64,000 bases of DNA from Moniliella sp. 'wahieum'. Taxonomy: Eukaryota > Basidiomycota > Moniliellomycetes > Moniliellales > Moniliellaceae. The notes beneath the pieces were generated by a model. It was given only the letters and a program-made list of their open reading frames with translations. It was not told the origin of the DNA and ran no database searches. The stretch spans positions 124,001 to 188,000 of the forward strand of contig RSEE01000080.1 in NCBI GenBank assembly GCA_003971905.1. Direction: 5' to 3'. The position numbers and the translations under genes are program-made. Below, piece after piece: positions 56,399 through 64,000 of this stretch; the stretch's first letter is position 1, and every line of letters starts with the position of its first letter.

Positions 56399-57175
56399 TC
56401 AATTCGGGGATCTCCTCGCCCTCCTTCTCCGCCGCCATTCACGCAATGCCTCAATCGTGATACGTGCAGTCCGTGTTCCTTGGCAAAAGCAAGGCAAGCG
56501 TCCCGAGCTGCAATCCCGCCATTCTCATCGGACGGATCGACCAATTCGCACAGCAAAGCGGCGGGCGGCTGACCCGTCGCAAGGCACAGATCTACCAGAG
56601 AGCGAAAAAGTCAGTAGGCACAACGGCCAGGTAAAAAAAAAACGACCTAAACGGGGTCAAACGCACCAATCGAGGCCTCGGTATGACCTTGGCGCACACG
56701 AGTACCGCCAGGGCGGTAGCGGAGCGGAACAAGGTGGCCCGGCCGGGTGAAGGCTTCAGGGGGGTTGCTCGGGCGCAGGAGGCAAGGAAGCGTGGGCGCC
56801 CTGGGCAAATCCCTTGGGGGGTTGGGGCAAACATGAGCAGCTGTGGCGGAAGCATTCGGGCGGTCAAGGCACCGGGCCGAGATACCGGTGGTGGTACCCT
56901 GGGCATAGTCGACCGTGACAGCGTAGGCAGTCTTGTTGCGATCAGTGTTGTTGGTGACCATCGGCGGGATCTGGAGGGCATCAAGCACAGTGGGATGGCA
57001 GGGGGGCAGATGTAGCGCCGAAGTATGCTTGACAAAGAAGGCCATTTGGCCTGGGTAATGGTGGAGCCGGAGATGATAAGGTCGCCCTCGTTCTCACGGT
57101 CCTCGCGGTCGAGGACAACGAGGAACTCGCCACGGGCGAAAGCCTGGAGAGCGTCGGGGATGGAACTGAGGACAT
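56399..57175 (-). CDS. RIB3: 3,4-dihydroxy-2-butanone-4-phosphate synthase
   Basis: This enzyme converts ribulose 5-phosphate to DHBP plus formate, supplying the four-carbon unit that lumazine synthase uses. Conserved blocks are IPDALQAFARGEFLVVLDRE with the acidic EDRENEGDLII loop, KMAFFVKHTSALHL, TAYAVTVDYAQGTTTGISA, FTRPGHLVPLRYR, RQGHTEASI (active-site His/Glu) and ALLCELVDPSDENGGIAARD. The protein ends FAKEHGL and TIEALREW. An intron at 56666-56592 (GTGCGT...TAG, 75 bp) joins EASI to DLCLATG. Frame changes are needed just after the start codon, near 57030 (the lost M of KMAF), in the segment after TTTGISA (56870) and near 56465. The assigned start ATG 57175 lies immediately before the conserved N-terminal helix. 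Confidence 0.88.
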
Positions 57176-60100
57176 GGGGACGGGGGGGAGGGAGCAGCGG
57201 GTGGAGGAGGGAGGAAGAAAAAACAACGACAACGAAGGAACGAGTGTGGGATGAGAGCGGAAAGTGGAGATGTGGATGGCCAGGGGGTTAAATGGAGCAG
57301 CCAGGAGCAGGCAGAAGAAAGCGTCCAGGAGCGTCCCAGAGCGGCAGAAAACCAGGAGTTGGCGGTCGGGTGGGTTGGCGTCCAAATTGAGCGTGCCTAG
57401 CTGGGATGGGGGCTGGCAGAGCGCTGGCCTGGTGCGGGCCTGGGCCCAGCGCGAACACGGGGCCGGTGTACCCTGGTGTCGGTGTATTCGGATCGGGGGC
57501 TGTCACCCAGCGGGAAATGATGCAAATGATTGATGATGATCGATTGGACTGAGATCCATCTTGTCGACGAACGCCGCAGGCCCCTCCTCAGGCCTCAGAG
57601 ACCTCACCGACTGCCCCTGGTGCCCGAAACCAGGACTCAGGCGCCAGGGCCTGCGACCCGGTCGTTTTGAGTCTCAGTACTGCGAAACGCAGTACTCGGG
57701 TACTCGGGCCCAGTGACGCAGACGGTAAATATCGGATGGGCCAAAGACCAGAAGAAGATTTGCGGTGTCGCGTGTGACATGTGATGAGAAACAATGCCCT
57801 TGCATATCACCTCGGCACGCGGCCGCACCCAGCCGTCCTCACGCGGGACGTCACGCGTGGGCTACTGGTCTGCTCCGCTTTGCACCGATCCGTGCTCAGT
57901 GTCGGGCCTGGCATGCATGATGCAGGCTGCAGGGCGGCCGCATTGAAAGTTTGATTTCCATGCCGGCAGCCTGCTCGGCCAGTCCGTCACATGTCACGCA
58001 TCATGCATCATGCTCGCTATACGCCTTGAAAAACGACCCCCAGCGACAAAGTGATGCGCGCTCGGTTGCTCGCGTTGCCTCTGTCAGCGCCAGCTGCCAC
58101 CATCTGATACAATGTTGCCACGGACGAAACTGGAGTGTGGGGTGCTCTCCTCCCCCTGGTAGGTGATGAGCCTCATCGCATAGGCGCTGCCCTGCTCGCG
58201 GAAGCAGCGTGGGTTCGGTGACGCGAGCGATAGATGTGGTGCATGCCCTGTTGATCGTCATGATAAGATCTCTCACTCTGGAGATCAAAAGAGTCATCAC
58301 GCGGGGTTGTGAAGAAGGTAGACGGGGGGATGGCACAACTACATTCGGCTTTGATCAGTTTATGGCACGGCTCCTATGTCGCACCCCCAGCCCTCAGTAG
58401 TATACCTCAGCAAAGCCTTGATCACCATTGCACTCAGCATGCGTGTGGCTGTGGACTACCTCCGCTGACCTGTCCGCCCATGTATACGCGGAGAGGAGAC
58501 TCTCGAGGCCGTGACGGTATTATCTTAGTTTATCGGACCGTCTCCTCAAAGTGGGCGCTACCGTGGGGTCAAAGAGCCCTTCAGTGGGAAGTAGATATTA
58601 AGCTGTGGGAACCGCGGGGCGCATCATCCCCGCTCCCGGCTGGTGGCCACTATAGTGAGAGCGCAACTGTTGGCATGCGCGCTCTGTCAAGAAGAACCGG
58701 GTGAGTGGATCGGTAACCCAAGAATCTAAAATGTGTCCCCCTGTGTTCATCACCAACTCAACAAGAAGACGAGAAACATACTGGGTGGTCATTCGGGTTG
58801 TTTCGTGAGTGGCGGACGTGTTCGAGCCGTCAGCGCGTCAGCAGTGGATATTTGATCCTATCACCCTCCAAAGGGCGTGGAGGATGACTCCGTCCTGTGA
58901 TCTTCAGTACCTCCTCGGAGCGGGGGGACACTTTGCTCTCCGGGTGCTGAGCAAGACATTTGCCTCTCAGCACAACGCTGACACTGCGGCGGGTGTCGCG
59001 CCTGGTGTTGTAGACACCGGTATACCTAATTGTCCCTCGTGGCATAGCGGGGCTTCGAGTGGCTGTTGAGCACGACGAAGGCATCTGGAGCGACGCAGAG
59101 GGCAACACGATTGTTGAGACACCAAGTCTCAAGAACGACTGACCAATCACTGAGCGAGTATTGATTCTAGTATCAAGTCGAACGAAAGGAGATGGAAAAG
59201 GGTGAAGTGGTAGCGATGAGAAAAGGAAAGGACACACGGGGGAAAGCGAGAGGGAGAGAACTGATTGCGGCGCGCGCGGGAGGGTGGCTTGGCTATAACT
59301 ATCCTCTATCACGCCTCGCGTGGCAACACATCCCTCGTCTGTCTGGTGCGACCGTTACCCTTTGCGCCGAGGAAGAAAAAAGGTCCTCAGGCTGAGGTCT
59401 CTCAGAGGCCTCAGCCCTCATCGATCATCGAGATCATGGCCCCCTCTCTATCAGATGGCCCCGACTGCCAGAAAAAAAGCTAGGGACGAGCTAATCTACG
59501 GAGGAGGGTGTCAGTGAAAACGTCGAAGAACGATGTAGGATGTAGTAGTCATGCATCATATGTGCATCATCATGTGTGAGGGTTGATTTCCCTCCGGGGA
59601 CAAAAGAGCTCCACACTCGATACATCGCTCTTCATTCATGAACGTTGAACATCATGAACTTCGTGCTCGCGATCAGCGCGCTGATGACTAGCTCTTTCCG
59701 TCAGTCGGGGCTATCTGATTGTGGCCAGTTGGTCACGGTGCAGTAGTGTGGCTTGCCCAGCGTTAAAAAATGCGGAGATGATGATCTCGATCATCTCGAT
59801 CATCGATCGAGAGCTATATTCACCGCCATATAGTCTTCTCTAGTATACTATCTTCATGCTTCATGAAAAGTAATAGTAATAGCACTAACAGCAGCAGAAG
59901 CAGCAGCAGAAGCAGCAGCATCAGTAGCATCAGTAGCATCAGTGGCTTTGGAGAACAGATCAACGAGAAGGGGCTGTTTATACTATCTAGGATCGCTACG
60001 CACCGGGCCGGATTCCCGGTGCTGAAATGTGGGGCAGCGGCGTCGTACATATTTGACTCCCCTCGGGCCGCCTCAGGCCTGTGATGCGTGCCGTTATTTT

Positions 60101-60474
60101 CCCGTTTCTGTTTTCCTTGCTTCGTACGCAGCCTATGTGGTGGCGACTGACTGCTTGAGGTCCCTCTTGTCAGTTTAGGCGCAGCGTTTATTTGTCCCAG
60201 CCTTAAGCGCTGTCAATGATATGGTTGCAGTATAGAGATAGCCGAGTAACCACACTTCCTACTGTTGGGTAAGTATTGTGCTGTGATAACCATAAAAACG
60301 CTCACGCTTCCCCATCACAACGGTAGGAGCGCGTTTGCACAGTATTGTCGGCACGGTATTAAAGTCTCGGATCGAGACTGGCTTCCACTCCCTTACCAAT
60401 TGAAGAGATGAGGCACTATAGCGATTGTCTGAAAAACCAATGGGAGGCATGATGGGGACGATGGCACGTGCTAG
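57176..60474. other. Long repeat-rich stretch without a recognisable gene
   Basis: It holds TGATGCATGATG-type words (57527-57545, 57912-57930, 57987-58013, 59551-59578), CCTCAGGCCTCAGAG words (57583-57600, 59384-59425) and GATCATCTCGATCATCGATCG (59780-59812). It also holds an AGCAGCAGAAGC/ATCAGTAGC array (59878-59950). Open frames are under 110 codons and none matches a known domain. Confidence 0.5.
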
Positions 60475-60870
60475 GCGATACGATGAAACGCGGTTTCGAA
60501 GGGGCATTCATACAGGTGGGGGTGGGGGGTTGGGGGTAGCGGGACCGGCTCCAGAGAAGGGGGGATAGAGGGTAGCTACAAAAACGGGACGCATGGGGAA
60601 AAAAGGGTAGAATATGCGGTTTCGAAGAGAGACACGCGGAGGGGAGGGGCGTAGCGGGGGACCGGCTCCAGAGAATAAGGGGGGACTGATGGGGGGTCGT
60701 AGGGGGCATCATATGGAGCCACATAAAACACAGAGAAGAGGGAAAAGGGTCGGATAATGCAGCATCGAGGGGGACACCGCGACGGGAGGGGGGTAGCGGG
60801 GCCGGCTCCTGAAGGGGAGAGATGGAGGGTCGTAGAGAAATCTTGGAGCGGCATAAAACAGGCAATAATA
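60475..60870. repeat. Three diverged tandem units of about 126-143 bp
   Basis: Units start near 60491, 60617 and 60760 with CGGTTTCGAAG, CGGTTTCGAAG and the diverged CAGCATCGAGG. Each is followed by a G-rich stretch, a GGGTAGCGGGACCGGCTCC-like core and a purine-rich CATAAAAC/GGGAAAAGGGT segment. On the minus strand a Pro/Ser-rich frame runs through all three, so unit length is close to a multiple of three. Confidence 0.75.
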
Positions 60871-61792
60871 AGGGAAAGAGAGAAACGCGCGAAGAACAGT
60901 TGGAGAAATGCCCCAAAGACAACACAGGAATCGAAAAATGCATCCACTCCTCGGCGGTGATGGAGCAGCTAATAAGGAGGAAGGGGAGGAGCAGCATTCG
61001 AGGAATGCGGTCCCAGGACACCATTTATCCCCCCCCAAAAAAAGCCGCCATTGTTGACGGACATCGTTGTTGGTCCACTCTTATCCAGGCGAACCTAGAG
61101 CCGTCTTGGTATAGCGGGCGAACACAGTCTTGTCATAAGAAAGGCACCAAACGTCGTGTATTGGTGACCTCTTCGGCGAGTTCGTGGTGGCCACGTTTGT
61201 TCCACCGTTGTTTTCCTTAGGGATAAAGTACGCAGAGGTGTGCGACTGATGCCGGGGCCAGGAGCCCGGACAACTTGTGGTTTGGGGTATTGCGTTGGGT
61301 TTGCCATTATAGCAGCTGTGACCCTCCATTCGGACCAACTGCTTGATATGAACTGGCGCAGGGATTGGTGAGATGCAGGTGTCGTGTGGGGAGACAAGAA
61401 TCGATCCGAATCAGAGGTGAAGGACCACCACGGGCGTGAATGCAAAAGGAGAGGCAAGGCGAGGTGCAAGCCGAAAAAAAGCCGTATGAAACAGGGTCAA
61501 AAGTGGCGGGGTGTGGGATGACATCGATCGGCAAAGAAAAGCATGGAAAGCACATATACTGGAAACTTCAGGTAACCAACGAGAAACAGGTTGCCGGTGG
61601 CGCTGCACTAAAACGCGGAGAAGAGTAGAGTGTTAGTGGAATCCAGAAGGTGAGGGAAGAGGCACAAGTTGTGGGCACGTACCATATTCACCTCGGTGAA
61701 AGGGGGGGGGTGACTGGAGAGGGGAGAGGGGTCTCATTCGTGGCCAAAAACGGCGACAAAACATTCGTTCCATTCACTATCCGTTAGGGGAA
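60871..61792. other. No recognisable gene
   Basis: Purine-rich DNA (GGAAAGAG, AAGGAGGAAGGGG) with short overlapping frames. It may include the 3' region of the minus-strand gene to its right. Confidence 0.45.
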
Positions 61793-63310
61793 TCAGGGGA
61801 AGGAGGTCCGTTCCCTCTCCCGTAGCATCCCAGCCTTCAGCCTCTGTTCCAAGGCCAATAATGCTGAGGTCACCAGTGCGGAAGTGCAAATTACCCTGGT
61901 ACTGACTTGCTGGAACAAGCCCGACCGCTTCCGCAGTGAGGTGGGACGAGGGTGGAGGGAGGTGATGCGACCCAGAGATGTTACCAATGAGGGAGGAGCA
62001 GATTCATCATCCCGTGGACTCTCGGGGATGGTTTCGAGGCTCCTCATTACCATATCGGTAGTCGGATTGTTAACCACGGGAGCCTGAGGCCCATATGAGG
62101 CCAAGGGGGAAGTTGGCGCCTCTTGGGGTGACGTGGGGACGGCGAGCACCTCCTTCGTCGTTGCTGCATTCTTCTTCCGGGTCGGACGTGCCGGTGTAGC
62201 ACGCTTGGCACGAGGGGTGCTAGTGGCCCGAGGCGTACTGGCTGGCGTTGCTTTTTGCGAAGGACGCGAGGAGTCCGAGCGGGTGTCTTGGGTGCAGTTG
62301 ACTCGGAGCCGGGGATAGTCGTCTGAACCGACAACTCTGCACCTTGGGGTGCCTTACGACCACGCCCTTTTGGCTGGTGCATGCAACTCATCCACATCCT
62401 CGACCGCGGTTGCTGGACGCTTCTTGGTGGTGGGCGCGGGCAGGGGACTAGCCGGGGTAATGCTCCAGTTTGGGTACCCACTTGCTCAGGAGCTGGACCC
62501 GCATCGGCAGCAGTAGCCATTGACGGGGAGCCATCAGCAATGGCTGGGCCTGGTTCCTGCTGGACATGTGCTGCCGTATTGGGTGCTCCAGTGCTCGAAA
62601 ACCTCCAAATTGGTATTGCTGGGCTACCGGGCCATCGCGGGGAGGCATCTGCTGGCAGTCGGACGCCATCGGGTGGTAGGCAGTTGCCATCGGCTGCGAC
62701 GCGCTGGGTGCATCCTGGAGGAGAAGGGGCGTTGCCAGCCCGCAGTGGGCATACCACGCACCAGATCCGTTTGAGCATGTTGGGATTGTACCCCGTTTGC
62801 TGGCCCAAACGCAGGCGCCTCTTTTGCTGGGTCACAGTGGGGACGGGAAGACGGTCCAGAACGCCGGAAAGAAAATCGTGGAGGAGGATCAAGCCGGCCA
62901 TATCTTCGGTAATCTCGCGGATGGTCATCACATCTTTGATGACGTCCACCAGCATCTCTTCGAAGCCGCTTAGCATAAATACACCATCAACCCGTGAGCG
63001 ATGGACTAGCACCACTAAGAGGGTTTGGCCCGTGTTGGACGGTATGATGATGTAGGACCAGCAATAAGAAACCGTGGACGACAAGCAATCCAGCCGCGGC
63101 ACCGAGTACGCGTAATCGAGAGCCGACGTGAGCTGAGGAACTAGGGAGGCGTAGGGCTGCTGCGCCAGCGGCGGCGGGCCATGCTGCAGCGGGGATGAGT
63201 GTTGGGTGGCGTAGCAGGGCTGCTGCGATTGCGCTAGCGGCGGGCCACGCTGCGGGTTGGCGGCAATGGCGGGAGCAGCAGGATGCTGGAGGTAAGGTCC
63301 GGCGGCTCAT
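61793..63310 (-). CDS. Unknown Pro/Ser-rich protein, possibly nuclear
   Basis: Not recognised. The possible start at 63310 gives MSRRTLPPASCCSRH. The best-ordered part is near 63160-62780: YASLVPQLTSALDYAYS, SSTVSYCWSYIIIPSN, FEEMLVDVIKDVMTIREITE, GLILLHDFLSGVLDRLPVP and QQKRRLRLGQQTGYNPNMLK. Then come a Gln/Met/Pro-rich stretch (MATAYHPMASDCQQMPPRDG) and KKRPATAVEDVDELHAPAKR, which resembles a nuclear localisation signal. A Thr-Pro-Arg-rich tail (ATPASTPRATSTPRAKRATP) and LEQRLKAGMLRERE end the protein at 61793. Frame changes occur near 62780, 62450 and 62350. The composition suggests a chromatin or transcription factor; this is inference. Confidence 0.45.
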
Positions 63311-64000
63311 AGCGCGAGGTGGTGGCGAAAGGGTGGGGGCCAGGGAGGAGGGCGGCCACGAGGGGGGGCATTTGTATGAACAAGCGAGCTGGAAGTAAAA
63401 ATGGCCAAGGCAAGAGAAATGCAAAATGATTTTCGGGAGAGACTGCCCAGGTGCCATGTCTCATCTCCGGTGATGGATACTGGATAGACAGTAAAATGGA
63501 TGATCCAGCGTTGATGGCAACACTTGCAGGATGCTGGCAAAGCGGCTGCAGCCGGGGGGAGTATTTCTCGTTAAAATACCGCTTGATACGAGCAGACGTG
63601 CCACACAGAGCCCCACTGCCTTCGCGTTGAACGTCTAAGCACGTTCGTTTCCTCTCCGCACGTTCGTAGTATTGATTGTTCCGAAGGGTGGGCCATTATA
63701 CCACGGGCCTAGCTAGCGATGTTGGCGATGGGGAATGGAATATCCCAGAGCTTTTTAAAAGGAGAGCTAGACCTAATATGGCCCGCGATAGACTAAAGAT
63801 GACAGCTTCCTCTCTTTTTCGGGACTCTCCATGTGGACGGACAAGACGCTCGTCTTGGGCAGGCCTTTTCCGGTGTGAAGGAGAGGATTGTTATAGTCTT
63901 CCGTACTAATACTGCTTTGTGGCTATAATATTCTGGAGAGGACGCCCGGGAGATGAAGTTCATCGTTCATCTGTCCGCCTTTTTGTCCTCGCAAGGAGAT
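63311..64000. other. Right edge, no recognisable gene
   Basis: 690 bp of mixed composition with only short frames, the longest 77 codons at 63676-63909 (plus) without domain features. It should contain the promoter of the minus-strand gene. Confidence 0.45.

Noticed and set aside
59820-60050. Leu-rich minus-strand frame as a membrane protein
   Set aside because: It is simply the translation of the AGC/ATC triplet array at 59878-59950.
60416-61024. 203-codon minus-strand frame as a secreted Pro/Ser-rich protein
   Set aside because: It runs through three tandem DNA repeats and overlaps two other open frames on the same strand; codon pattern and composition follow the repeat, not a protein family.

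Overview
This window is nuclear DNA from a filamentous or dimorphic fungus, most likely a basidiomycete. It is GC-rich and gene-dense. Introns are short (about 55-120 bp), with GTRCGT or GTATGT donors and CTGAC/CTAAC-like branch sites. The protein set is fungal: a Bck1-type MAPKKK, a LIM-RhoGAP of the Rga type, a stand-alone DRAP deaminase, Chm7 and an Ato-type acetate transporter. Genus and species cannot be read from the sequence.

Layout. 1-1.8 kb holds no recognisable gene. At 1.8-2.65 kb (-) lies lumazine synthase (RIB4). At 3.2-5.7 kb (+) is an unidentified helical-repeat (PPR-like) protein. At 6.5-14.4 kb (+) is a very long BCK1-type MAPKKK of the cell-wall integrity pathway. At 14.9-16.1 kb (-) is a possible peroxin-22. 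At 16.3-17.6 kb (+) is dolichyldiphosphatase (CAX4), and at 18.1-18.8 kb (+) the DRAP deaminase of riboflavin synthesis. At 19.0-21.1 kb (-) is an HSF-domain transcription factor, and at 21.7-28.2 kb (-) an Rga-type LIM-RhoGAP. At 30.8-31.9 kb (-) is mitoferrin, and at 34.8-36.2 kb (-) a 4-amino-4-deoxychorismate lyase-like enzyme. At 37.6-39.9 kb (+) is an unknown protein with a CAG-coded homopolymer tract. At 40.3-41.4 kb (+) is ribulose-phosphate 3-epimerase, and at 41.9-42.9 kb (-) a GPR1/FUN34/YaaH (Ato) transporter. At 43.3-48.6 kb is a complete Ty1/copia retrotransposon with identical 211-bp LTRs and a CTGCC target duplication. At 50.2-51.1 kb (-) is an unknown protein, at 52.0-53.7 kb (-) Chm7/CHMP7, at 53.9-56.1 kb (+) mitochondrial Met-tRNA synthetase, and at 56.4-57.2 kb (-) DHBP synthase (RIB3). 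57-64 kb is mostly repeat-rich, with one unknown gene at 61.8-63.3 kb (-).

Three threads run through the window. First, three of the six riboflavin-pathway activities (RIB4, DRAP deaminase, RIB3), plus the epimerase that handles the RIB3 substrate, sit within 56 kb. Second, nearly every conserved gene needs one or more 1-2 bp frame corrections, usually at short G or C runs. This points to consensus errors in the assembly rather than mass pseudogenisation, and the stated CDS spans should be read with that in mind. Third, intergenic DNA is full of short tandem palindromic words (AAGCTT, ATGCAT, ATCGAT, ACTAGT), and a 12-mer, CACACTGGCGCC, recurs upstream of several genes.
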